A stretch of DNA of 64,000 bases, from NCBI RefSeq assembly GCF_029168945.1, contig NC_083605.1, positions 22,209,280 through 22,273,279 of the forward strand, given 5' to 3'. Positions 35,231-47,212 of this stretch are shown in pieces; within the stretch, counting starts at the first letter, position 1, and every line of letters starts with the position of its first letter. This stretch comes from Cannabis sativa (taxonomy: Eukaryota > Streptophyta > Magnoliopsida > Rosales > Cannabaceae). Made by a program: the position numbers and the translations under genes. Below the pieces are notes generated by a model. That model made no database searches and was not told the DNA's origin. It saw only the letters and a list, made by a program, of their open reading frames with translations.

Positions 35231-36626
35231 TCCCAAAATTTCAAAAATTCATAACTCCTTCAATTTTTATCGGAATCGAGTTCTGTAAAAACCAAAATTG
35301 CTTAATTTTTCACAAGGAATCCAAATAAAATATTTTCAGAAAGAAAAAAAATATTTTTCACGGAAAAATTTTGTACAATACATACATTCATCACATAAAC
35401 CATCATGAAACCATCCAAATCAACAGACACATCATTTTAATTCATATTTCATGAAAGTAAATCATTACTATGGCTTTGAGGCCAGTTGTTGGAAATATTT
35501 TACCAGGATCTAGATTTACTAACAAGTATGTTTCATTAACATCCTAATATGAATTTCTAAAACAATGAAATTAAACACATATACAGTTTCAAAAAACCTT
35601 ACATTGGGTGCAGCGAAATATAATGACTCCTTCCGTTCAAATCTCTAGCCCTTGATTCCTTTCTGTAGCAGAGCATTATCAAGATCTGAACCTGGATCTC
35701 TTTCTCTCCTTCTTGAGCCCGATTCTCCTTCTTGTTGATTGGATTCTTCATAGTCTTACACACTATGATTGAGATACCACTTGATGTGCGTGGGCACTCA
35801 CTCTATCACTCAAGGTTCAAAATTATGAAGAAGAAAAGAAGAGAGAAGTGGTTCAGCCTAATAGAAAGAAGGCTCAGGAAAAATTTTCTGAAAGTTAAAT
35901 TTCATCAATCTTTAAGTGTGAGTCATCACTATCTATTTATAGGTAACCACCTAGGTTTAGGTTAGATTTAATTAGCATTAAAATAATAGAAAAATAAATG
36001 GTAAATTACACTAGTGTGGCCGGCCATGGATTGTTATTGGGACCCACTTTGCAATTTTGTCATTTTGTCATTTTCCCATCTCATTTTCTCAAAAACGCCA
36101 ATTTTCTAATTTAACTACTTAAATGCCAATTCCAATTATTTAATAACTAAAAATTAATTATGAAATAATATTGTCATTTAATATATTTATTAATTAAACA
36201 TAATAAAGTCTCTTAATTAATAAATAAAATCTAGAATCTCTTTTCTTCACAATTTTGCCATTGCTTAGTGAAAATTCATAAACTAGACATAGTCTAATTT
36301 TAGAATTATAATTGATTAATTAAAATCAATTAACTGAGTCTTACAGGTAGTATGGTCTCAACTAGTATGGGGACCATGGGCCTATATAACCGAGCTTCCA
36401 ATAAGCTGATCTAGAATTTACCAAGTAAATCCACTAACTTATTAATTCCTCATTGCATCCACTCATAGAACTTGAAATTGCACTCTCAGTTATATAGAAC
36501 GCTCTATATGTTCCACGATATAGATACGCTATTAATTATCCATCGTTATAATCCCAATAATCAATGATCCTCTATAGATGATCTACATTGCATAGGGATA
36601 AAATTACCGTTACACACTTTCAATGT

Positions 36627-38528
36627 ATTTTTGTTGGATATTATTTTACCAGGATCTTAGATCTACTCACAAGTATGTTTATTAACATCCTAAATATGAA
36701 CTTTCTAAAACGATAAATTAAACACATATAAAGTTTAAGAAACCTTACATTGGGTGCAGCGGAATTATAATGACTCCTTTCGTTCAGATCTCTAACCCTT
36801 GATTCCTTTCTGTAGCAGAGTATTATCAAGATCTGAACCTGGATCTTCTTCTCTGAATCCTTGATGCTGAATCTCCTTTGCTGATGATCTTTCTTCACGA
36901 TCTTCCTCACTATGATTGAGGTATTGCTTGATGTGTGTGGGCACTACTCTAATCACTAAGAGAGGTTCGAAATATAGATGAAGAATAGAGAGAGAGAGTG
37001 GCGGCTAGAGAAGAGAGTGGAGGCTCAGGTTTTTCTGATTCAGAAAGTGTAATTTTCCTGAAGCCTTCACTATCTATTTATAGCATTCCACTAGGGTTAG
37101 ATTTGAATTATATGGCATTAAAATAATGAAAAAATCATTTAAAAAAGATAACATAGGTGGCCGGCCCTGGCTAGGTGGACTGGGCCTTGATTTTTGCAAT
37201 TTTGCAATTTTACCACCTTTTGTATCTGATTTTCTCAAAAATGCCAATTTCCTAATTCAATCATTTAAATGCCAATTCTAACTATTTAATAACTATAAAT
37301 AATTATTAAATAATATTGTCATTTATCATATTTATTAATTGAACCATACAAAGTATCATAATTAACAAATATGCCCCTGTTAACTCTTTCTTTACAATTT
37401 CGCCCTTACTTAGTGAAAATTTCACAAATAGACATAGTCTAATTCGTGAATTATAATTGATTAATCAAAACCAATTACATGAGTCTTACAAGCAATATTA
37501 TCTCAACTAGTGGGGGGACCATGGGTCTATATAACCGAGCTTCCAATAAGTAGATCAAGAATTTAGCACTAAAATTCACTAACTTATTAATTCTTCGTTG
37601 AATCCACGCATAGAACTTAGAATTGCACTCTCAGTATATAGAATGCTCTATATGTTCCACCATATAGACACATCATTAGTTATCCATTGTTATAATCCTA
37701 ATGTGATCAATGATCCTCTATATGAATGATCTACATAGTAAAGGGATTAAATTACCGTAACACCCTACTATGTATTTTATCCTTAAAACACTTGACCCCG
37801 TATAAATGATATTTCAGCTTATGTGAAATGAGATCTCCACCATTTATTTTCGTTTGGTCAAGCTCGAAGGAAATCATCCTTTGCTTACTATTTGCCAGAT
37901 AGAAGCTATAGATTCCATGTTTATGCTAGCGCTCCCACTCAATTGCACTACCGTGTTCCCAAAAAGTATGTATCACCCTGACCTAAAAGTAGGCTTAACT
38001 AACAATTCAAAGGAACACGAATAGCCTTTCAAGATTGAGCCTAATCATAACAGGATTAAGATCATTTGATCTAGGATCAACTTGACGATATTGACTTGAA
38101 TAGATTTTACGGTAAGTTTAATTAAATCTAAGTCAAAGTTCAATATCGGTCCCTTCCAATGCATACTCCATGCATCCAACCTGAGCTTTACTTTAACCAA
38201 TGTTCTGGAAAGAACATAGTATTTCTCCAAATACAAGTAAACTCTTGTTGTAGATTATCATATCAGTAAAACCCTGTGTCTGATAAATCTAGGAAACTTT
38301 ATTCACATAGTCATGTTTACTTTCCAATGTGATGACAGCACAATAAACATGATCAAGTATGTGAAAAGGGTTTAAGATGAATTTATAAATCAATTAGACA
38401 AGCAATCGATAAAGTGAGCCAAAACATACACAAATGAATGAAAAATACTTCTGTTTCTTTATTGATGTTGAATAAAATAGATTACATTGAAATGGAGTTT
38501 TATTTAGGGCATAAAACCTAACAATTTT
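36627..38528 (-). mobile_element. Solo LTR inserted in the LTR of element C (first)
   Basis: LTR 36632-38523 (1892 bp; TGTTGGATAT...CCTAACA on +) with perfect duplications ATTTT at 36627-36631 and 38524-38528. It belongs to the same family as its host LTR and lies in the same orientation. A solo LTR forms when the two LTRs of a full element recombine. Confidence 0.95.
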
Positions 38529-39093
38529 ATCCTTATAACACTTGGCCACCTATAAATGATATTATAGTGAACTAATATAGTCATTAAAATGACCGCTCTA
38601 TCATTTATCTCTATTTAGCAAGCTCAAAGGAAATCATCGTTTCACTTCTAAATACCTATAGAAGCTATAGATTCCATATCTATGATTAGCGCTCCCACTC
38701 AATTGCACTACCATGTTTCCAAAATGTACGTATCACCCTAATCAAAAAGTAGGCTTAACTAACAAATCAAAGAACATGTATAATACTCTTGAGAACGAAC
38801 CCAACCATGTCAGGATTCAGATCATTTGATCTAGGATCAACTAGGTGATATTGAATTGAATAGATATTACGGTAAATTTATCATATCTAATCAAAGTTCA
38901 ATATCGGTCCCTTCCAATGTATACTCCATACATCCGATACTGGTAAACTTTACCAATGCCCTGGAAAGGACATAACACTTATCCAAGGTGTAAGCATACC
39001 TATCGCTGATTATCATGCCAGTCTAAATCCAATGAGCTAACAAATCAGGGAATTAAATTTTCGAACATGTAAACATGATTATATTCTAGTGTG

Positions 39094-40993
39094 CTGACTG
39101 TTGGAATTTATTTTACCAGGATCTTAGATCTACTCACAAGTATGTTTATTAACACCCTAAATATGAACTTTCTAAAACGATGAAATAAACACGTATAAAG
39201 TTTAAGAAACCTTACGGTGGGTGCAGCGGAATTAAATGACTCCTTCCGTTCAGATCTCTAACCCTTGTATCCTTTCTGTAGCAGAGTATTATCAAGATCT
39301 GAACCTCGATCTCTTTCTCTGAATCTTTGATGCTGAAACTCCTTTGCTGATGATCTTTCTTCACGATCTTCCTCACTATGATTGAGGTATTGCTTGTTGT
39401 GTGTGGGCACTACTCTAATCACCAAGGTAATTTCGAAATATGAAGGAAGAAGAGAGAGAGAGAGAGGGTGGCGGCCAAGGTAGAGAGAGAAAGGCTCAGT
39501 TTTTCTGATTCAGAAGTGTAATTTTCCTGAAGCCTTCACTACCTATTTATAGTATTCCACTAGGGTTAGGTTTGAATTATTTGGCATTAAAATAATGAAA
39601 ATATCAGTTTAAAATGCCTACAAAAGTGGCCGGCCATGGCTTATTGGGTTTGGGCCTTGCTTTTTGCAATTTTGCAATTTTAACACTTTTGTATCTGATT
39701 TTCTCAAAAATGCCAATTTTCTAATTCAACCATTTAAATGCCAATTCTAACTATTTAATAACTATAAATAATTATTAAATAATATTGTCATTTATCATAT
39801 TTATTAATTGAACCATACAAAGTATCATAACTAACAAATATGCCCCTAACAGCTCTTTCTTTATAATTTCGCCCTTACTTAGTGAAAATTTCACAAATAG
39901 ACATAGTCTAATTTGAGAATTATAATTGATTAATCAAAACCAATTACATGAGTCTTACAAACAATATTATCTCAACTAGTGCGGGGACCATGGGTCTATA
40001 TAACCGAGCTTCCAATAAGTAGATCAAGAATTTAGCACTAAAATTCACTAACTTATTAATTCTTCGTTGAATCCACGCATAGAACTTAGAATTGCACTCT
40101 CAGTATATAGAATGCTCTATATGTTCCACCATATAGACGCATCATTAGTTATCCATTGTTATAATCCTAATTTGATCAATGATCCTCTATATGAATGATC
40201 TACACTGTAAAGGGATTAGATTACCGTAACACCCTACTATGTATTTTATCCTTAAAACACTTGACCTCGTATAAATAATATTTCAGCTTATGTGAAATGA
40301 GTACTCCACCATTTATGTTCGTTTGGTCAAGCTCGAAGGAGATCATCCTTTTCTTACTATTCGCCAGATAGAAGCTATAGATTCCATGTTTATGCTAGCG
40401 CTCCCACTCAATTGCACTACCGTGTTCCCAAAATGTACGTATCACCCTGACCTAAAAGTAGGCTTAACTAACAAATCAAAGAACACGAATAGCTTTTCAA
40501 GATTGAGCCTAATCATAACAGGATTAAGAACATTTGATCTAGGATCAACTTGGCGATATTGACTTGAATAGATTTTACGGTAAGTTTAATTAAATCTAAG
40601 TCAAAGTTCAATATCGGGCTCTTCCGATGCATACTCCATGCATCCAACCTGAGCTTTACTTTAACCAATGTTCTGGAAAGAACATAGCATTTTTCCAAAT
40701 GCAAGTAAACTCTTGTTGTAGATTATCATATCAGTAAAACCCTGTGTCTGATAAATGTAGGAAACTTTATTCACATAGTCATGTTTACTTTCCAATGTGA
40801 TGACAACACAATAAATAGGATCAAGTATGTGAAAAGGGTTTAAGATAAATTTATAAATCAAATAGACAAGCAATTGATAAAGTGAACCAAAACATACACA
40901 AATGAATAAAAAATACTTCTGTTTCTTTATTGATAAATAAAATTGATTACATTGAAATGGAGTTTTATTTAGGGCATAAAACCCAACACTGAC
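39094..40993 (-). mobile_element. Solo LTR inserted in the LTR of element C (second)
   Basis: LTR 39099-40988 (1890 bp; TGTTGGAATT...ACCCAACA on +) with perfect duplications CTGAC at 39094-39098 and 40989-40993. Same family and orientation as the first. Confidence 0.95.
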
Positions 40994-41253
40994 AACACTA
41001 TAATCATAAACAAATACATATGTTCTGTACCTAATAGAATTTATACATTAAACATAATCATGAAATAAATCATGTGAACCATGCAACATAGAATTTGATT
41101 TCTAATCTTTATTAGTAAATCTAATTATATTGAAATGGGTTTTATTTAGGGCACGAAACCCAACAAAATTTGGCTATTCATCAGAAGCTGACACGTGTCT
41201 CACAAAAGGAATGTGAATCAACTCAAAGAATATAATAATGATTTTGTATCATT

Positions 41254-43243
41254 AAAAGTGATAACTCTAGAAATTAGAGTTATTTTTCACATTTTTTTTT
41301 ACTAAAAATTGGTTTAGTTCTTAAGTTTTTAATTAATTTATTAAGTTTTAAATTTATTAACTTTATTGTAATTTTTTATGTTTTTGTGTATTTTTATAAT
41401 TAATTTGTGATAATATGTTATGTGTTATGTGTTATTTATATTTAATTTTATTTTAGAGTTCTAATTTATTTTATGTATTTTTAGGTGTGTTTGGTGGACA
41501 CAAAATTGGGATTAAATTGAAGAAAGCTTGAGAAAAGAGGGTCAAAAGCACAATTTGTAAAACAAAAATTAGATCAGTCCAAAACAAGGCCTACTCTCGG
41601 TCGACTCTTTGACCCAATCCACGCCGTCCGTGTGAAGATCTAAAGGCCCAGAAGCGTGCGTGAGGCACACCCCAGACAGCCGAGAGTGGCAATCTGTTTC
41701 CTCCTGCTGCTTTTCTTCCACGCGGGACCCACGAGTCAGCTTCAGCTCCAATCACGGCCTGCCACGCGTGCGCCCAGCAGCTTCCTCCTTCCCAGCTGGT
41801 ACCATCTCCGTCAGCCTCCCCTCCAACCAGCTCGCGCCACGCAAGCTCTCCGTCAGCCCCTCCTGCATTCAAGCCACGCCAAGTGTACCTGCAAAAGAAA
41901 AACAAAAAGGAAAAAAATGGCTGTTTAAATTTGTTACATCTCAGCCAAATACATTACCATACAAAATGCCAAAATTCTCATTTTTCTCCCACAACTTACA
42001 CCTAAATATCAATTCTATTCTCCCAATTATTTTCAACTAAATAAACATTCTTAATTTAATTTTTCCATACCTTTCACTACTTTTACATCCTTACAAAACA
42101 TTTATTTTTTTTTCAATACTCTTACACATACTCTATTTATCCCTTCTCTTCCCAACACTAATTAAATTAATCATTTTATTTATTTTATTTTGATTAATTT
42201 AATCCTCAAATATTGCCTATAAATATGGTGTTGGAAGACCATTTCAAAACACATCTCTTCACCCCCATACACATCTCTTCACCCCCCTAAACACCTCTTC
42301 AACCCTAAACACTTCTCCATTCCACACCATTTCACTCCACACTTTTCATACTTCTACCATTTCCTTCTTATCATTTTTTCTACCATTTTTACATTTTGAA
42401 GAGCATGTCAAGTATGTTTATCTTTTGTAATTTTTATCTAGTTATGAGCTTCTAATCTTTTTTCAAGATTATTAAGATAATGATGAAGCAAAATGTAACT
42501 AGATAGTGTTTATGTTTGTATGTTGATTTCCTATTTGTGCTATAAAGTTCATGGATTTTTCTACCAAAATTTGTCTTTTTCATCTTCAATATCATGTATT
42601 TTTGATTGTTAAAGCATATTTCCACTTAGTTCTTCATTATACAAAAATTTAATACTCTTTGATTAAATGTCTTTCATTAAATTATTTACATCTAATTCTT
42701 AGAATATAAGTGTTATATTTTGCCTAAACATAGTTTCTTTGATTTTGTGTAGTTTAATTAAATTGTAACACATTTAATGCTTAGAAATTATACTTTTTAT
42801 AAGTGAAGAAAAATCCTACATTTTTGAAAATAACTTGTACTTAAATGAAAAATATATTTTGGAAAATATAGTGTGATTTATTTCAACTATATATATGAAC
42901 TTGGAAATCAATATACTTATAAATACTATTGAACTTGCATTTTGTGGATTCTAATATCTTAATAATCTTATTTTACACATCTTATTGGAAAATTATTTTC
43001 ATACTCACTCATCTTTAATCTTAAATCTTTTTAGTTACTTGTCTTTTATTTTGCAAAACCAAAATCCCATCAAATATTTGGAGCTAGGTTAGAATATTCT
43101 TATTTTGTTTGAAATAGCTTCTTTTGATGTTAGTCAACTCCCATGGGTTCGACCTTGTACTTACATGAACATTATATTCCGAAACGATTCGTGCACTTGC
43201 GAGTATAAATATTAGAACACTCACTTTTGAGGACAACAAAAAG
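41254..43243 (+). mobile_element. Solo LTR of a second family, possibly Gypsy
   Basis: LTR 41259-43238 (1980 bp, TGATAACTCT...GGACAACA) with perfect duplications AAAAG at 41254-41258 and 43239-43243. It starts with a hairpin ATAACTCTA/TAGAGTTAT (41261-41283), has a TATA box at 42217 and a CT-rich repeat leader (ACACATCTCTTCACCCCC, 42247-42330). The end region (GATTCGTGCACTTGCGAGT) resembles LTRs of Tat/Athila-type Gypsy elements as I remember them; that family call is inference. GC-rich ORFs at 41569-42040 overlap on both strands and are not genes. Confidence 0.8.
42217..42225 (+). promoter_or_regulatory. TATA box within the second-family solo LTR
   Basis: CTATAAATA followed about 25 bp later by a long C/T-rich leader; typical of an LTR U3/R border. 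Confidence 0.6.
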
Positions 43244-43313
43244 CAATTAAATAACTTGTTACAATTAAATATAAGTTTAATAGAAAATTATTCAAACTCG
43301 CTTACTGTGTAGC

Positions 43314-43591
43314 CAGGGCCGGCCCAAGCATTGGGCAGCTTGGGCCATTGTACAAGGCCCCCATCTTTTAAGGTCCAATTTTTTTTTTTTTAAAGAAAAG
43401 GCCTATTTTTTCTTTTTTTTTTCCTATTATATACACATAAATAAAAAATTTATAATTAAAAATTTATAAATAAATCTTAAAAAAAAAGTTAGTAATAAAA
43501 TTGTAGTTTTAATGTGCACATTTTTTTTTTTAAAAAAAAAACCCCAATTTTAAAATTTTGCACGAGGCCCCCAAAATGCTTGGGCCGACCC
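43314..43591. mobile_element. hAT-like MITE
   Basis: About 280 bp with terminal inverted repeats CAGGGCCGGCCCAAGCATT and, inverted, CAGGGTCGGCCCAAGCATT, no coding capacity and an A/T-rich core. Flanks TGTGTAGC (43306-43313) and TGTGTGGC (43592-43599) match at 7 of 8 bases, an 8-bp duplication as for hAT transposons, if the shared TG at the right end is counted as flank. Confidence 0.85.
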
Positions 43592-43599
43592 TGTGTGGC

Positions 43600-44094
43600 C
43601 TTACGCGAGACAAGGATAATGACTATTAAACAAGTATTGGCGAGACATATATCTACCGTGGGATACACTCAGATAAATATACATGAAGAGGATACTCACT
43701 TACTCGGGTAGATTAAAAGTGGCAACACTCAACCGCCTCGCGTCACACATAGCACGAAGATCACCTCACATTGCTAATATTAATGAAGGGATATAACGTG
43801 ATGAGTTATTCTTCAACACTTAGCATTCATTTCTATTAAGATGTCCAAGAAGGAGAACTCATGTCTGACGAGGCATAACCTTCCAAGTCAACAATAATCA
43901 TCTAGAGGATTAAAATAAAGAACAGTTGAGTAGTTATTAGATATTATCCCATGTGTGATTAAATGAAACGTAGAGATTGTCCACATTTCATGAACAATTA
44001 TGAATGAACCAATCCCAAAAAGAATAAATGCCAGCCTATGTACCTATAAATAGCGGTAGAATTCACGGGAAAGGGGACGACAAAATTTGAGAAA
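43600..44094. other. Stretch without recognisable gene
   Basis: About 500 bp of mixed composition between the MITE and the truncated end of Copia F. I see no domain, repeat or LTR end in it. Confidence 0.6.
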
Positions 44095-45319
44095 GAAATA
44101 GTGGAGTGGACCGAGATCTTTCAAGGAGAACATCTTGTTTAATTTAAAAATGAACTGTTGTAGCATTTCTGCATCATTTCCCGTGACTATAATGTCGTCT
44201 ACATAGATGAGAACTATAATGATCAGCTTCTGTGTTTTGTAGAAGAATAGGGAACAATCAGCTCTTGAATTTACAAAGTTTCAGCTGAGAAGAGTAGTCT
44301 TTAGCTTATCGAACCAAGCTCTTGGTGATTGTCGAAGACCGTACAAAGACTTATGAAGCTTGCATACGAAATCTGGTTTCTCACTATCTTCAAAGCCCTT
44401 TGGTTGGTACATGAACACATCTTCTTCCAAGGTTCCATTTAGGAAGGCATTATTAATATCTAGTTGCCTTACATCCCATGATTTTGCAACAGCCAGAGTG
44501 AGAACAATCCTGACAGTAGAGGCTTTAATCACGGGACTAAACGTCTCTCCAAAGTCTATTCCTGGCCTTTGTGTGAATCATTTGGCTACAAGGCGTGCTT
44601 TAAGCCGTTGGAGACTTCCATCTGCATTTCTTTTAATCTTATAGACCCACTTGTTCGATATGATATACATACCAGCCCTTCGTGGCACTAACGTCCAAGT
44701 CTTGTTTCTTTTCAAGGCTACAATTTCACTCCCCATAGCATTGTTCCATCCTAGACGGGCAAGTGCAGCTTCAACAGAGGCAGGTTCTTCACTAATGTTG
44801 GTCCATTTCGACTGCCCAAGGTACACCTTAGGCTTGAATATCCCTGCCTTGCTTCGAGTTACCATAGGATGCGTAGGTACGAGCTTAGTTAATTGTGCTG
44901 GTGAACTTTCAGAGTCAGAATGTGGCAGCTCAGCTGCACTGTCAGTTATTGGAGATAAACCAGCAGCAGTATGTTCAATTTCAGAGAGAGAGTTGTTACC
45001 TTCGGACTCTTCTTCATGATCATGGTGTGATTCTTCTTGGACAGATGGCTGAGGATGGTTCTGGACTGATTGATCACCTTTATCAACTTGAGATGTTGAT
45101 GGTGGATTTACATCAAAAGTAGCAGACCACGAGGTGACTGGAAAAGAGGTTCTTTGTTCTGGTTTATAAGTGTTTAAGAAACCGGTTTTGAATGGGAATT
45201 CATTCTCATTAAACATGACATTTCTTGAGATATATAAGCGACCTGTACTACTTAAACACTTATAACCCTTGTGGTTCTCACTATATCCGAGATACACACA
45301 CTTAACTGAATGGTATTGG
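44095..45319 (-). pseudogene. Copia F gag-pol, third piece (integrase end and reverse transcriptase)
   Basis: Continues the integrase C-terminal region ([27 protein letters not shown]), a Ser/Glu-rich linker, then [53 protein letters not shown] and YVDDIIVTG (about 44180-44210, the active-site Asp pair). In-frame TGA codons interrupt it near 44578 and 44274. The frame stops matching after [10 protein letters not shown] at about 44095. Dead copy. Confidence 0.9.
45315..45319. repeat. Target-site duplication of element E, left copy
   Basis: ATTGG, identical to 55312-55316. Confidence 0.95.
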
Positions 45320-47198
45320 TGTTGGCTTTTATGCCCTAAATAAAACTCTATTTCAATGTAATCCAGATTATTCAATATCAATAAAGTAACAGAAGTATTT
45401 TTCATTCATTTGTGTATGTTTTGTTCACTTAATCAATTGTTTGTCTATTTGATTTATAAATTCATCCAAACCCCTTTTCACATACTTGATCATGTTTATT
45501 GTGTTGTCAACACAGTGGAAAGTAAACATGACTATGTGAATAAAGTATTCCTAGATTTATCAGAACACTGAGTTTTACTGATATGACAATCTACAACAGA
45601 GTTTACTTGCATTTGGAGAAATGTTATGTTCTTTCCAGAACATAGGTTAAAGTAAAGCTCAGGTTGGATGCATGGAGTATGCATTGGAATGGACCGATAT
45701 TGAACTTTGAAATAGATTTTTGAAACTTACCATAAATATCTATTCAATTCAATATCATAAGTTGATCCCAAATCACATGATCAAAATCCTGATATGGTTA
45801 GGCTCAATTTCAAGAGTATTATTCGTGTTCTTTGATTTGTTAGTTAAGCCTAATTTTTGGTCAGGGTAATACATACATTTTGGGAACACGGTAGTGCGAT
45901 TGAGTGGGAGCGCTAACATAAATATGGAATCTATAGCTTCTATCTGGCGAATAGTAAGCAAAGGGTGATTTCCTTCGAGCTTAACCAAACGAGATAAATG
46001 ATTGAGTACTCATTTCACTTAGTTGAAATATCATTTATACAGGGTTAAGTGTTTTAAGGATAAAATACATTCTAGGGTGTTACGGTAATTTAGTCCCTTT
46101 ACAGTGTAAATCATCCATATAGAGGATCATTGATCACATTAGGATTATAACAATGGATAACTAATGATGTGTCTATATGGTGGAACATATAGAGCATTCT
46201 ATATATCGAGAGTGCAATTCTGAGTTCTATGTGTGGATTCAACGAAGAATTAATAAGTTAGTGAATTTAAGTGGTAAATTCTAGATCTGCTTATTGGAAG
46301 CTCGGATATATAGACCCATGGTCCCCCCACTAGTTGAGATAATATTACTTGTAAGACTCATTTAATTGATTTTAATTAATCAATTAAAATTCTCAAGATA
46401 GACTGTGTCTATTTGAGAATTTATCACTTATTAAGGGCAAAACAGTAAATAGAGATTTTGAAGGGCATATTTATCAATTAGGAAACTTTAATTAGTTTCA
46501 TTATTAATAAAATAAATGACAATATATTATTTGATAATTAATTTTAATTATTAAATAATTAGATTTGACATTTATGTGGTTGAACAAAGGAATTGGCAGT
46601 TTTTGACAAAACAGGAAACTATCAGTGTAGGAAAAGGAAAGTTGGAAAAGTGGCAAGCCTTATTTCCACAATGCCTAGGCCGGCCACTTAAGTTCCCTTT
46701 TCCCTTTGATTTTTTCAATATTAAATGTCAATTAATTCAATCATAGCCCTGGGTGGTTTTCTATAAATAGAAGGCAAAGGCTTCAGAGTTCAAAACAACT
46801 GATACACAACATTATTCTGACAGAATTTTCTCTCTGAAAATTCTCTCTGAGTCGCCACCCTCTCTCTCTCTATTCCTTCACTGTTTCGAAATCTATAAGT
46901 GCTAGAGTAGTGCCCACACACATCAAGTAATACCTCAATCATAGTGAGGAAGGCTGTGTAGAATTCAGAAACAACAAAGAATGACTATCGGGCTCAGATC
47001 TTGATTATACTCTGCTACAGAAAGGAATCAAGGGTTAGAGATCTGAGTGGGAGGAGACATATATTCCGCTGCACCCAATGTAAGATTTCTGATACTCTTA
47101 TGTGTTTAATTTTCTATCGTTTTAGAAGTTCATATTTAGGTTGTTAAATCAACATACTTGTGAGTAGATCTAAGTTCCTGGTAAAATAACTTCCAACA
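45320..47198 (+). repeat. 5' LTR of element E
   Basis: 1879 bp, TGTTGGCTTTTATGCCC...AACTTCCAACA. TATA box at 46761 (CTATAAATAG) followed by a CT-rich leader around 46825-46875. Confidence 0.97.
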
Positions 47199-47200
47199 AC

Positions 47201-47212
47201 TGGCACCAGAGC
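47201..47212 (+). other. Primer-binding site of element E
   Basis: TGGCACCAGAGC, two bases after the LTR, a variant of the initiator-Met tRNA complement (TGGTATCAGAGC in element B) with two changes. Confidence 0.85.

Larger units (their letters stand above)
33359..41165 (-). mobile_element. Copia element C, 5' part only, minus strand
   Basis: The 5' LTR occupies 35487-41165 with two younger insertions removed (35487-36631, 38529-39098, 40994-41165; about 1887 bp in total). A weak primer site (TGGCCTCAAAGCC on -, about 35471-35483) and leader follow, down to about 33359. The leader shares the conserved block (33500-33620) with elements B and E. gag, pol and the 3' LTR are absent, so it is truncated at its 3' side where the fragment at 32690-33358 begins. 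Confidence 0.85.

Noticed and set aside
35021..35236. GC-rich ORFs in the leader of element C
   Set aside because: They coincide with the GC-rich patch and have no homologous ORF in the leaders of B or E.
41569..42040. Overlapping ORFs on both strands in GC-rich sequence
   Set aside because: They lie inside the solo LTR 41259-43238, overlap each other and show no domain; they reflect local GC content.
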